The notes beneath the pieces were generated by a model that worked only from the letters and a program-made list of their open reading frames with translations, was not told the origin of the DNA and ran no database searches. Below, piece by piece: positions 26,155-34,268 of a stretch of 64,000 bases of DNA. The DNA comes from Porphyrobacter sp. IPPAS B-1204 (GTDB taxonomy: Bacteria; Pseudomonadota; Alphaproteobacteria; Sphingomonadales; Sphingomonadaceae): NCBI GenBank assembly GCA_003724185.1, contig RHGM01000001.1:806001-870000 (forward strand), read 5' to 3'. The position numbers were made by a program, and so were the translations under genes. Every line of letters starts with the position of its first letter. Within the stretch, counting starts at the first letter, position 1.

Positions 26155-27230
26155 GCGGGTTCTCCTGCAGTGATAGCGGGGTAATCAATGTAGCCGCGCT
26201 CTTCCCCGGTGTAGAGCAGGCTATAGTCAGGCTTGGCCAGGGGTGCACTTGCGGCGATCCGTTCGACCAGGTCGGGATTGGCGATGAAAGCCCGCCCGAA
26301 ACTTACGGCTTCGGCACGCCCATCAGCCAGCAATCCAGCAGCAGTGTCAGGCTTGAGATTGTTGTTGGCAATCACCGGCCCGGCAAAATGGGTGCGCACC
26401 ATCGCCAGCGTATCAAACTCGGCAAGGCCCATGTCGACGACATGACAATAGGCAAGGCCGAGCGCACTTGCCGCCTTGAGGAACGGCACAAAGGTCGCTG
26501 CCGGATCAGCCGGGTCCATTCCATTATAGGGATTGCCCGGCGAAATCCGGACGCCAACCCGCCCTGCCCCGATCGCATCGGCCAGCCCGCGCAGGACTGC
26601 GATGGGGAAGCGGATGCGGTTTTCCGCCGATCCGCCATAATCATCCACGCGCCGGTTGCTCGCCGGGTTGAGAAACTGGTTGATCAGATAGCCGCTGGCG
26701 CAATGCAGCTCGACCCCGTCCATCCCGGCAGCGATGGCATTGCGCGCGGCTTGGGCATATTCTGCAATCAGAGCAGGTATCTCGGCCGCATCAATCGCGC
26801 GTGGCTCTGCACAGGGAACAGGCGTTCCGTCCGGCCCGGGCACCGGCACAGGGCAGGCAATGGCAGAGGGCGCGATCACATCGGCCTCGTAGCCGCGATT
26901 GGCCGGAACCACCACGCGCCCGCAATGCATCAGTTGCATTACGATCCGCCCGCCACGCGCATGAACCGCATCGGCAACCTTGCGCCAGCCTTCGACCTGC
27001 GCTGCCGAATGGATGCCCGGAGTGCGCCAATATCCCTTGCCCGCCGGGCTAGGCTGCACGCCCTCGGTAACGATCAGCCCGGCGCTTGCCCGCTGGGCAT
27101 AGTATTCTATCATGAGGTCGGTCGGCACATCGCCCGGCCCCGCGCGATCACGCGTCATCGGCGCCATGATGATGCGGTTGGCAAGACGGATGTCGCCCAG
27201 CTGGACAGGGCGCAAAAGGATCTCTTTCAT
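26151..27230 (-). CDS. old yellow enzyme family NADH:flavin oxidoreductase (NemA/xenobiotic reductase type)
   Basis: About 359 residues from ATG at 27230, preceded by AGGGATTGG; the ORF-track start nine codons upstream lacks a ribosome site. OYE motifs: LLRPVQLGDIRLANRIIMAPMTRDRA, YYAQRASAGLIVTEG, IVMQLMHCGRVVVP, GMDGVELHCASGYLINQFL and DYGGSAENRIRF, then VGVRISPGNPYNGM. The substrate-binding pair often His-His/Asn reads HC here (ELHCASGY). FMN enzymes of this class reduce alpha,beta-unsaturated carbonyls. First gene of a two-gene operon with the BaiCD-like reductase and divergent from an SDR; operator B lies between them. Confidence 0.87.
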   Translation of the reverse strand: MKEILLRPVQLGDIRLANRIIMAPMTRDRAGPGDVPTDLMIEYYAQRASAGLIVTEGVQPSPAGKGYWRTPGIHSAAQVEGWRKVADAVHARGGRIVMQLMHCGRVVVPANRGYEADVIAPSAIACPVPVPGPDGTPVPCAEPRAIDAAEIPALIAEYAQAARNAIAAGMDGVELHCASGYLINQFLNPASNRRVDDYGGSAENRIRFPIAVLRGLADAIGAGRVGVRISPGNPYNGMDPADPAATFVPFLKAASALGLAYCHVVDMGLAEFDTLAMVRTHFAGPVIANNNLKPDTAAGLLADGRAEAVSFGRAFIANPDLVERIAASAPLAKPDYSLLYTGEERGYIDYPAITAGEPA

Positions 27231-27268
27231 TCGAATCCAATCCCTGAATTCGGTCATTGACCATTCTT

Positions 27269-27298
27269 TGCGTTATCTTATAGCCCTATCGTTACGCA
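27269..27298. promoter_or_regulatory. island operator site B (TGCGTTA-N16-TTACGCA)
   Basis: Arms at 27269-27275 and 27292-27298 with 16 bases between, in the 86-base divergent region between the OYE operon (start 27230) and an SDR (start 27317). The right arm is only 18 bases before the SDR ATG, so binding could affect both promoters. Confidence 0.75.
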
Positions 27299-27316
27299 TA
27301 TCAAGGAGAGGCGGGG

Positions 27317-28069
27317 ATGAATTACGGGTTTGATGGCAAGGTTGCGCTGGTCACCGGGGCGAGCGGCGGGATCGGCCGCGCAACCGCACTCGCCTTTGCC
27401 GCAGAAGGCGCTGCCGTGGTCGTGTCCGACGTCAACGACGATGCCGGCGAAGAGACGGTCGCCCTGATCGCCGCTGCCGGGGGCAAGGCCACCTACCAAC
27501 GCTGTAACGTCGCCGAACCGGGTGAGGTCAAAGCGCTCGTCGCCCGCGCTGTGCAGGACTATGGGCGGCTCGATTTCGCGCACAACAATGCCGGCATCAA
27601 CAACATGGGCGCCAATGAATATGACGATCCGGTGTGGGACCGGGCCATCGCCGTCAATCTGTCGGGCGTGATGTATTGCATGCGCGAGGAGGCCGAGGTG
27701 ATGCTGGCGCAGGGCAAGGGCGCGATCGTGAATACATCCTCGATCAACGGGCTCGTCGGCAATGGTGCGCAGCCCGGCTATACTGCCACCAAGCATGGCG
27801 TGATCGGCCTGACCCGCCACGGTGCGCTGCGCTGGGCCAAGGCGGGGATCAGGGTCAACGCGGTGTGCCCCGGAGTGATCGAAACCCCGATGACAGCGCC
27901 GCTCGCCGCAAACCCCGACATGCGCAAGGTGATCGACGGCATGACCCCGATGGGCCGCATGGGCCAAGCGGAAGAAATCGCCGCTGCCGTGCTGTGGCTG
28001 TGTTCCGATCAGGCGAGCTTCGTGACCGGCCATCCGCTGGTGGTCGACGGGGGCGCAACCGCGTTCTAG
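27317..28069 (+). CDS. short-chain dehydrogenase/reductase (probable hydroxysteroid dehydrogenase)
   Basis: 250 residues, with GGAGAGGCGGGG before ATG. Classical SDR: TGASGGIG (residues 13-20), an acidic Asp at the end of beta2 (VVSDVND) indicating NAD preference, NNAGI, Ser141/142, and Tyr155-x3-Lys159 in YTATKHG. The C-terminal LVVDGGATAF is typical. Family enzymes interconvert secondary alcohols and ketones. The neighbourhood and shared operator argue for action on a steroid hydroxyl (3-, 7-, 12- or 17-position cannot be told). Followed by a strong terminator. Confidence 0.85.
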   Translation: MNYGFDGKVALVTGASGGIGRATALAFAAEGAAVVVSDVNDDAGEETVALIAAAGGKATYQRCNVAEPGEVKALVARAVQDYGRLDFAHNNAGINNMGANEYDDPVWDRAIAVNLSGVMYCMREEAEVMLAQGKGAIVNTSSINGLVGNGAQPGYTATKHGVIGLTRHGALRWAKAGIRVNAVCPGVIETPMTAPLAANPDMRKVIDGMTPMGRMGQAEEIAAAVLWLCSDQASFVTGHPLVVDGGATAF

Positions 28070-28079
28070 CATAAGCAAA

Positions 28080-28115
28080 GGGGCCGCACTGCGGTGACGC
28101 AGGCGGCCCCTTTTT
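28080..28115. terminator. bidirectional rho-independent terminator
   Basis: Stem GGGGCCGC(A)CTGC / GCAGGCGGCCCC with a five-base loop GGTGA, followed by TTTTT. It lies between the convergent SDR (ends 28069) and the Rieske oxygenase (ends 28138). It is flanked on the left by AAAG and can serve the SDR; service in the other direction is weaker. Confidence 0.85.
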
Positions 28116-28137
28116 CTGCTTCAAACCAAACTTGCGG

Positions 28138-29220
28138 TCAGGCCGCCGTTTCCCACGGTGCGGACTTCGTGCCGCGGGTGGTATAACGCCCGTTGACCCG
28201 CGTCTGAAAGGTCTGGGCCTGCGCGCGCGGATTGTAGAACTGGCGATACCAGATCCGCACCTTGTCGAACGGGCCATCGCCGCGCACCATCATCGGATGG
28301 ATGCAGGGCCGCTTATTCGACCAGATTTCGAAATCCTGCGCGAAGGCATCGACGCCAGCTTCCTCGTAGGACGAAGCGAGCGCGCGGTCTTCATCGGTCG
28401 GCTCGGCATTGTCGACCTTGACCATCAGCCCGTACCAGACCTTGATCACGCCATCGTCGACTGGCGTATGCGCGATCAGCATGTGCGACGGGTTGGCTCC
28501 GACCATCACCGACTGAAGAATGCCGGGACCGGTGTACCAGGTGTCGTTGGTCATCGGCTCGCCCCCATCAGCGGCGAGCGTCTTGTGCCCGGCTGACAGG
28601 ATCTGGCGGCAGACGTGATCCTCGAATGCGTTCTCGAACGATTCCATCGCGATCGATCCGTGCACGGGTTCAAGGTGGGCCTTGTCCGCCATGTTATCGA
28701 CCACTTCCTGCGGGTGGCAGGCCAGTTCGCCCAGCTCGCGCACGTTCCAGTTCACCCAGTGCGGGGCGTCATAGGATTCGAACGGCGGCAAGTCGTGATC
28801 CGGCTCCATCCCTTCGGGATCATGCCAGGCCCACAGGCACCCTGCCCGTTCCACCACCTTCCAGCTTTTGACGCAGGCCGATTTGGGGATCGGCGCCGGC
28901 GAATAGGGGATCTGGTTGACCTTGCCATCAGGTCCAAAGCGCCAGCCGTGATAGGGGCAGCGGATATTGTCACCCTGAACGTGCTCGCCATCCTTGACGA
29001 CATAGGAGGTGGTATTGCGCGCAAGGTGCGTGCCCATGTGCGGGCAATAGGCTTCGATCATGAAGACCTTGCCACTCTGCCCCCCACGGTAGAGCACCAT
29101 GTCTTCACCGAAGTAGCGCACCGCGAGCGGCGTTGCGCCCACTTCGTCGGACCGCGCAACCATGAACCAGCCGCGCGGATAGGTGAATTCACCCAGACCA
29201 TAATCTGCGGTCGTCGCCAT
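28138..29220 (-). CDS. kshA: KshA-like Rieske non-haem iron oxygenase
   Basis: 360 residues from ATG at 29220; the extra 18 codons of the ORF begin at a TTG without a ribosome site. Rieske [2Fe-2S] ligands Cys59-x-His61 (YCPHMGTH) and Cys88-x2-His91 (CPYHGWRF). Mononuclear iron motif D-x3-D-x2-H-x4-H in VVDNMADKAHLEPVHG (Asp179, His182, His187). The tail FEIWSNKRPCIHP ... IWYRQFYNPRA follows the pattern of KshA, the oxygenase of 3-ketosteroid 9alpha-hydroxylase, which together with KstD opens ring B. A hydroxylase of another steroid position is the alternative. No ferredoxin reductase (KshB) is present in the window. Operator C lies 100 bases upstream. Confidence 0.8.
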   Translation of the reverse strand: MATTADYGLGEFTYPRGWFMVARSDEVGATPLAVRYFGEDMVLYRGGQSGKVFMIEAYCPHMGTHLARNTTSYVVKDGEHVQGDNIRCPYHGWRFGPDGKVNQIPYSPAPIPKSACVKSWKVVERAGCLWAWHDPEGMEPDHDLPPFESYDAPHWVNWNVRELGELACHPQEVVDNMADKAHLEPVHGSIAMESFENAFEDHVCRQILSAGHKTLAADGGEPMTNDTWYTGPGILQSVMVGANPSHMLIAHTPVDDGVIKVWYGLMVKVDNAEPTDEDRALASSYEEAGVDAFAQDFEIWSNKRPCIHPMMVRGDGPFDKVRIWYRQFYNPRAQAQTFQTRVNGRYTTRGTKSAPWETAA

Positions 29221-29319
29221 ATCTCTCCCTCCAAAGCTTTCGCTCTGAATATAGGAAACGCAATCGTTCCGCAAGAGGGCTACGTATGATTGAGCGATTT
29301 TAGATAAATCACATTAATA

Positions 29320-29349
29320 CGCGTAATTCAGATTATCGAAAATTACGCA
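29320..29349. promoter_or_regulatory. island operator site C (CGCGTAA-N16-TTACGCA)
   Basis: Arms at 29320-29326 and 29343-29349 with 16 bases between. The right arm includes the stop codon of the Lrp/AsnC gene ending at 29343. Read on the minus strand it is TGCGTAA-N16-TTACGCG, 100 bases upstream of the KshA-like gene, whose promoter it presumably controls. Confidence 0.75.
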
Positions 29350-29846
29350 TCATCACCCGCAACATCAAGACGCGCACGGTCAGCCTCGGTGATCCGCACC
29401 ACCCGCGCATTGTATTTCACCGTCTTGACCGCAATCGAGGTCTCGACGTGGTGCACGCCGGGCATCGACAGGATCTGATCGGAGGCCAGTTCGAGCAGAT
29501 TATCGAGCGAGTTGAACAGACAGATCGCCAGCACGTTGAATCGCCCCATGGTGATCATCACCGCATTGACCGAAGGCAGTTCGGCAATGCGTTCGGCCAC
29601 GCCGCGCGCCTCGCTGACATTCACCTCCACCCCGATGAACGCCATCCGGGCCGAATCTGCGAGGCCGAAGCTGGTGATCGCCGTGAACGAGATCAGGCCA
29701 TCCATCTGCAAACGCTTGATCCGGCCGCGTACCGTTCCTTCGGTCACGCCAAGGTCGATCGCGATCTTGCGGTTAGAAACGCGCGCGTCCCGCGCCAGCA
29801 CTTCGATCAGCTGGCGATCGAGATCATCGAGTTGCGGTACGCTCAT
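29343..29846 (-). CDS. Lrp/AsnC-family transcriptional regulator (second of a pair)
   Basis: 167 residues. N-terminal AsnC HTH (LDDLDRQLIEVLARDARVSNRKIAIDLGVTEGTVRGRIKRLQMDG) followed by the RAM ligand-binding/oligomerisation domain (ARMAFIGVEVN, VAERIAELPSVNAVMITMGRFNVLAICLFNSLDNLLELASDQI, GVHHVETSIAVKTVKYN). The protein is shorter than E. coli Lrp only by trimmed ends. Its start overlaps the stop of the preceding Lrp gene (ATGA), so the two are made together. Sited inside the steroid island between the MFS transporter and the KshA gene, the pair are candidate regulators of the N16-spaced operator; the ligand is unknown. Confidence 0.88.
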   Translation of the reverse strand: MSVPQLDDLDRQLIEVLARDARVSNRKIAIDLGVTEGTVRGRIKRLQMDGLISFTAITSFGLADSARMAFIGVEVNVSEARGVAERIAELPSVNAVMITMGRFNVLAICLFNSLDNLLELASDQILSMPGVHHVETSIAVKTVKYNARVVRITEADRARLDVAGDDA

Positions 29847-30322
29847 TCTTCGCCCCTCGCATCGATCGGCGCGACATCGAACTTGTATTTGATGACGTCG
29901 ACCGCAATCGCCGGGACCATTGAACGAATACCGTCGATCTTGCCGAATTTCGTCAGGAACAGGTCAGGCAGCTCGTCAAAATCGCGCAGCACCACCAGCA
30001 TGTCGATATCATAGCGACCGGTGACCAGATGGGCGGCGAAGACTTCGGGGAACTGGACCAGTTCCTCGACCACATCAACTGCCGGCCGGCCGTCAACCTC
30101 GATCGCGACCTCCATCAAGACGTTGTAACCATGCGCGGAAAAATCCGACACGGCGACCACGCGCAGCTTGTTGGCGTCTTCCATGCGCCGGATGCGCGCC
30201 GAAACTGTCGCTGCGGTCAGGCCGAGCGTGTTGGCGATCTGCTGGTTGGTCGCCCGGCCATTCAGGCGCAACTGTTCGACAATTGCCCGGTCTACATCAT
30301 CAATCGAGAAGTCATTTGACAT
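29843..30322 (-). CDS. Lrp/AsnC-family transcriptional regulator (first of a pair)
   Basis: 159 residues. HTH: SIDDVDRAIVEQLRLNGRATNQQIANTLGLTAATVSARIRRMEDANKLRV. RAM domain: VLMEVAIEVDGRPAVDVVEELVQFPEVFAAHLVTGRYDIDMLVVLRDFDELPDLFL. Though related, it is clearly different in sequence from the partner gene, so this is not a recent duplication. Four-base ATGA overlap with the next gene suggests heteromeric assembly, as Lrp proteins form octamers of dimers (inference). No copy of the island operator stands before its own start, so it does not appear to control itself through that site. Confidence 0.88.
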   Translation of the reverse strand: MSNDFSIDDVDRAIVEQLRLNGRATNQQIANTLGLTAATVSARIRRMEDANKLRVVAVSDFSAHGYNVLMEVAIEVDGRPAVDVVEELVQFPEVFAAHLVTGRYDIDMLVVLRDFDELPDLFLTKFGKIDGIRSMVPAIAVDVIKYKFDVAPIDARGEE

Positions 30323-30381
30323 GGTGTCTCACAAACCCCGAATTTTGCAGTGCGTCAAGCTGACCACCGTTTGCGACGCGA

Positions 30382-31647
30382 TCATTGTGCACCAGCCAGC
30401 GCGATACGGTCGCGTTCCAAGCGGCTGGCGGCAAGAAAGGCGAGCAGCGAGGCGAGCACGCCGACCGGCACGATGATCGTCAAGGCCAACTGCAGGGAGG
30501 CCGCGTTGTCGCCGAAGGCCTGGCTCAGCGCACCGGTGAGCCAGGGCCCGATGAAGTAACCGATGAGGGTGTTCACCGCCACGAACAGCGCAGTGGCGCT
30601 GGCCCGGTAGGCAGACGGCAGCATGTATTGCAGTGCTGCAAACAGCCCGACTGACCACCCGCCGCCAAGCAGCCCGCAAGGGATCGCCAACCACTTCGCC
30701 ATCACGAAGGTTGGTGCCCAGACGGTGGCGATCACCAGCAGGGTCGCAGCCCCGAGCGCCATTGCCGAAAGCAGCGCGGGCCAGGCCCGGCTGCGGCGCG
30801 ACATCCGGTCCGCCAGAAAGCCAAAGCCGAGCATTCCGACCAGTCCCGAGAGGCCGAAATTGAGCGCAAATGCGGTTTTGGCCGCCACCGGATCAATCGC
30901 ATAGCTGCGGGCGAACAGCTCCGGCCCCCAGTAACCGAAAGATATGCCTGACATAACACCAAGACCAAAGCCCATTGCCATCAGCATGAAGCTGGGCGTG
31001 CGCACCAGACGGGCAACCAAGGCACCCAGCGGGATGATCACCTGTTCCTCGCCTTCGACCTGCCCTTCGCGCGGCGGCTCACGGATCAGGGCAAGGGCGA
31101 TCAGACCCAGTGCTACACCGGGAATCCCGATGGCGAAAAAGGCTGCGCGCCAACCATGTTCGGCTGCGATCATCGGCCCGCCCGCCTGCCCGCCAATCTG
31201 GCCGATATAGGTCGCAAGGCCGAGGATCGCGAAAGCCATCCCGCGCCGTTCCGGCTTGAAATAGTCGGACAGCAGCGAATAGGCGGGAGCGACAAAGGCC
31301 GCTTCGCCAAGCCCGACCGCAACCCGCGCCAGAGCGAGTGTGACGGGGCCGGTCGCAAGCCCTGTCGCCGCAGTCGCAAGGCTCCACATCATGCACCCGC
31401 CGGCAATGATCCGCACCCGCGATGATCGGTCCGCCAGCCGCGCAAAAGGCACGCCCATCAGGACATAGAACACAACGAAGGCCGGCCCCATCAGCAGACC
31501 CATGAGGTTGTCGCCGACCCCGAATTCGGCCTTGATCGGCCCCACCAACCCGGTCAGCAAATAGCGGTCGGCAAAGTTGAAGATATAGATCGTCAGCAGG
31601 ATGCCAAGCACCAGCCACGGGTTCGAACGGGGGCGCGCGGTGTCCAT
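30382..31647 (-). CDS. MFS transporter
   Basis: About 421 residues from ATG at 31647, which overlaps the stop of the upstream SDR gene by one base (ATGA). The ORF-track start 18 codons earlier lies inside that gene. Around twelve hydrophobic helices; after helix 1 the typical FADRYLLTGLVGPIKAEFGV, and GVPFARLADRSSRVRIIAGG is the MFS loop 2-3 motif. The sequence resembles the spinster/hexuronate-type MFS carriers found beside catabolic genes. As the last gene of the long minus-strand operon starting at 40404 it probably takes the steroid or a side product through the inner membrane; direction and substrate are inferred. Confidence 0.87.
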   Translation of the reverse strand: MDTARPRSNPWLVLGILLTIYIFNFADRYLLTGLVGPIKAEFGVGDNLMGLLMGPAFVVFYVLMGVPFARLADRSSRVRIIAGGCMMWSLATAATGLATGPVTLALARVAVGLGEAAFVAPAYSLLSDYFKPERRGMAFAILGLATYIGQIGGQAGGPMIAAEHGWRAAFFAIGIPGVALGLIALALIREPPREGQVEGEEQVIIPLGALVARLVRTPSFMLMAMGFGLGVMSGISFGYWGPELFARSYAIDPVAAKTAFALNFGLSGLVGMLGFGFLADRMSRRSRAWPALLSAMALGAATLLVIATVWAPTFVMAKWLAIPCGLLGGGWSVGLFAALQYMLPSAYRASATALFVAVNTLIGYFIGPWLTGALSQAFGDNAASLQLALTIIVPVGVLASLLAFLAASRLERDRIALAGAQ

Positions 31648-32408
31648 CAGTCGCGCTTGATCATGCCGCCGTTGACGTGCCAGACCTGCCCGTTGACCCA
31701 CTCCCCGTCGTCAGAAGCAAGAAACGCGACAGCGCCGGCAATGTCTTCAGCCTTGCCAAGCCGGGTGTGCGGAACGCCCTTGAGGGCGGACTCCACATAT
31801 TCGTCCGAAAGGTGCTGCTTGACCGCTTCGGTCAGCACCACGCCGGGGCTGACGCCGTTGGCGCGAATGCCCTTCTTGCCGTATTTCGTGGCGACATGGC
31901 GCACCAGCGCGTGAATGGCGTTCTTGGTCATCGGATAGGCGACCTGAAAGGCATTGCCGCCAATCGCTGCGCCGGACGACGTGTAGATCATCGCCCCGTT
32001 GCCGCGTTCGAGCATCACCGGAAGCGCAGCCTGCGTCGCGAAGAAGTGGCTCTTGGTGTTGATAGCGAAAGAACGGTCGAGGACTTCTTCGGTGCAGTTC
32101 AAAGCGTCAATATCACCTTCGGTCCCGCCGGCGAGGTTGGAGTGATAGAAGTCGAGCCCGCCGAATTCTTCCAGCGCAGCCGCAACGATGGCCTTTTGGG
32201 ATTCGGCGCTGGTTCCGTCGAGATAGACCCCGATCGCGCGCCCACCAGCGGTGCGGATGGCCTCGGCAGTTTCCTTTGCCCAGTCCTCGGCGATGTCACC
32301 GATGACCACTGCAGCCCCTTCCTCGGCCAGGCGCCGTGCCGTGGCCGCGCCGATCCCGCGGCCGCCTCCGGCAACAATGCCCACCTTGCCCTGCAATCCG
32401 CGCATCAT
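31647..32408 (-). CDS. short-chain dehydrogenase/reductase
   Basis: 253 residues (two consecutive ATGs; the second, at 32405, has better spacing to GGGAG). SDR motifs: GIVAGGGRGIGAATARRL (an unusual AGGGRGIG glycine loop), an Asp for NAD selection in VIGDIAED, an SNLAG segment where most SDRs have NNAG, and YPMTKNA as the Tyr-x3-Lys site. YTSSGAAIGGN supplies the Ser. The C-terminal HVNGGMIKRD is typical. NAD-dependent oxidation or reduction of a hydroxyl/keto group, probably on a steroid intermediate by context. Stop and MFS start overlap, so the two are translationally coupled. Confidence 0.83.
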   Translation of the reverse strand: MMRGLQGKVGIVAGGGRGIGAATARRLAEEGAAVVIGDIAEDWAKETAEAIRTAGGRAIGVYLDGTSAESQKAIVAAALEEFGGLDFYHSNLAGGTEGDIDALNCTEEVLDRSFAINTKSHFFATQAALPVMLERGNGAMIYTSSGAAIGGNAFQVAYPMTKNAIHALVRHVATKYGKKGIRANGVSPGVVLTEAVKQHLSDEYVESALKGVPHTRLGKAEDIAGAVAFLASDDGEWVNGQVWHVNGGMIKRD

Positions 32409-32417
32409 CTTCTCCCG

Positions 32418-32711
32418 TCAGGCGGCAAGGTGCCGCACAATGTAGTAAGCCCCGATCGGAAACACCCACCCCGGCCACGCCCAGCGCGCCAGTTTCGGGT
32501 TCTGGTGATTCCACAATCCCAGTGCGCCAGCCGCCCCCAGTGCCCCGGCGCCGTCAATCCAGAAACCCGCCAGACCGCCAAGACCGAGCAGGCCGAGCAT
32601 TCGTACTGCGCTGCCCGCTTGCCCCTGCGCAGGCGGCTGTCGCAGGCCTGCAAGGCCCGCCAGCCCGAACAGACCGAGCAAACCCGCCAAGGGTGCCAGT
32701 TCCACGCCCAT
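32418..32711 (-). CDS. small hydrophobic protein of unknown function
   Basis: 97 residues from ATG at 32711, 14 bases after the amidase stop. Gly/Leu/Ala-rich segments (LAGLLGLFGLAGLAGL, MLGLLGLGGLAGFWIDGAGALGAAGALGLW) suggest two or three short membrane helices, then WVFPIGAYYIVRHLAA. The family is not recognised. It lies within the operon, and its 3' end is 10 bases before the SDR start at 32408. Because it is low in complexity I keep modest confidence that it is translated. Confidence 0.5.
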   Translation of the reverse strand: MGVELAPLAGLLGLFGLAGLAGLRQPPAQGQAGSAVRMLGLLGLGGLAGFWIDGAGALGAAGALGLWNHQNPKLARWAWPGWVFPIGAYYIVRHLAA

Positions 32712-32725
32712 CACCCTTGCCCCTG

Positions 32726-34264
32726 CTAGGTCATTACCGGGCGACGACCCGACCATGGTGCTACCCGTTCAAGTTGCCCCGCCAATTGGTAAAGCAGCGC
32801 CTCCTTCCCGTAGCGACCGGTGAACTGCATCCCGATCGGCAACCCGTCTGCCGACATCCCGAGCGGCACCGACATGCTCGGCTGGCCGGTGAAATTGGCG
32901 ATCTGGGTGAAGGGCGAAAACATCGCAGCGCGCTGGCCCCATTCGGGGAACGGCACGCCGGGCGAAAGATTGATCTGGCCGATCTCCAGCGGCGGCTTGG
33001 CCAAGGTGGGCGAGAGGATCACGTCGTAGTTCTCCATGAACTGCGCCACTGCCACCGCCGCGCTCTGCATGGCGTTGTTGGCGCGGGCGAAATCCGCCCC
33101 CGTAGTGGTCTGCCCATAGCCGACGAAGCCAAGGGTAATCGGCTCCAGCACGTCCGGCCCGAGCTCGATCCCGAGCGCCTTGGCCCGGTCGACCAGGTCC
33201 GCCGCAAGTGACGAGGCAATCAGGACAAAACTCGCCTGCCCCAGCGCGGCAGCATCCAGTTTGGGCGCGGCTTCTTCGACGTGGTGCCCCATGCTTTCGC
33301 ACAGCCCCGCAGCTGCGTTCAGCGCCGCAAGACATTCCGGGTCGACCGGCGCGCCACTGGCAGGTGTGCTCATCAGGGCGATCCGCAACCGGCGCGGGTC
33401 CCGCTCGACATGGGACAGGAACGTGCCTTCGGGCGAGGGCGCGGAATAGCGCGAACCCGCTTCCGGGCCGTGCGTTGCATCAAGCAGCGCCGCCGAATCC
33501 CGCACCGAGCGCGTGATGACATGGTGCGTGGAGAAACCCGCCCACCCTTCTGTCCGGAATGGGCCCATCGGTGTCCGCCCGCGGCTCGGCTTCATCCCGA
33601 ACAGGCCGCAGCACGATGCGGGAATGCGGATTGAACCGCCCCCGTCGGTGGCGTGCGCCGCCGGGATTACGCCCGCCGCAACCGCCGCCGCCGCGCCGCC
33701 GGACGAGCCGCCCGCGATGCGTTCCGGATTCCAAGGGTTGCGGGTCGCGCCCATCAACGCGCTTTCGGTGGTACCGGTCAGGCCGAATTCGGGCGTTGTG
33801 GTCTTGCCGAACACCACGAGGCCAGCACGGCGGTAACGCTGCACCAGTTCGGTGGTGAACAGCCCGGTTTGGCCCTTGTTTAGCCGGCTTCCACCCTCGG
33901 TTGGCAGGCCCTCGATATAGGCGGCAAGGTCTTTGAGCAGCCACGGCACGCCAGTGAACGGGCCATCAGGCAGCCCGCGCGCGATTTCGGCGCGGGCGAA
34001 GTCATAATGCTTCTGTGCCATGAAGTTGAAGCGCGGGTTCATCGCCTCGGCCCGCGCGATGGCAGCTTCGAGCAATTCGCCGGGGGAGACCTCGCGTGCC
34101 CGCACCAGACCGGCGAGCCCAAGCGCGTCATGGTCGCCCAGAGCGTCGCTCGCACGCGCCGCCACGGCAGCGCCCGCCCCGCCCCCCGTCAGGCCGAGCG
34201 CAGCCAGAGCCGTGCCGCCTGCCAGCACTGAACGACGGGTGGTGAGCGATGATGCAGTCGCCAC
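32726..34264 (-). CDS. TAT-exported amidase (amidase signature family)
   Basis: About 512 residues from GTG at 34264, four bases after the Rieske gene stop. The start gives a twin-arginine signal TTRRSVLAGGTALAALGLTGGG. Amidase signature features: Lys in VPWLLKDLAAYIEG, the Gly/Ser-rich RIAGGSSGGAAAAVAAGVIPAAHATDGGGSIRIPASCCGLFGMKPSRGR, giving a Lys - cis-Ser - Ser triad. The family hydrolyses amide bonds. An exported amidase inside a steroid operon could remove glycine or taurine from conjugated bile acids before uptake, but that is inference; a generic amide is equally possible. The earlier ORF-track start would add 65 low-quality residues inside the Rieske gene. Confidence 0.82.
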   Translation of the reverse strand: MATASSLTTRRSVLAGGTALAALGLTGGGAGAAVAARASDALGDHDALGLAGLVRAREVSPGELLEAAIARAEAMNPRFNFMAQKHYDFARAEIARGLPDGPFTGVPWLLKDLAAYIEGLPTEGGSRLNKGQTGLFTTELVQRYRRAGLVVFGKTTTPEFGLTGTTESALMGATRNPWNPERIAGGSSGGAAAAVAAGVIPAAHATDGGGSIRIPASCCGLFGMKPSRGRTPMGPFRTEGWAGFSTHHVITRSVRDSAALLDATHGPEAGSRYSAPSPEGTFLSHVERDPRRLRIALMSTPASGAPVDPECLAALNAAAGLCESMGHHVEEAAPKLDAAALGQASFVLIASSLAADLVDRAKALGIELGPDVLEPITLGFVGYGQTTTGADFARANNAMQSAAVAVAQFMENYDVILSPTLAKPPLEIGQINLSPGVPFPEWGQRAAMFSPFTQIANFTGQPSMSVPLGMSADGLPIGMQFTGRYGKEALLYQLAGQLERVAPWSGRRPVMT

Positions 34265-34268
34265 CGGG

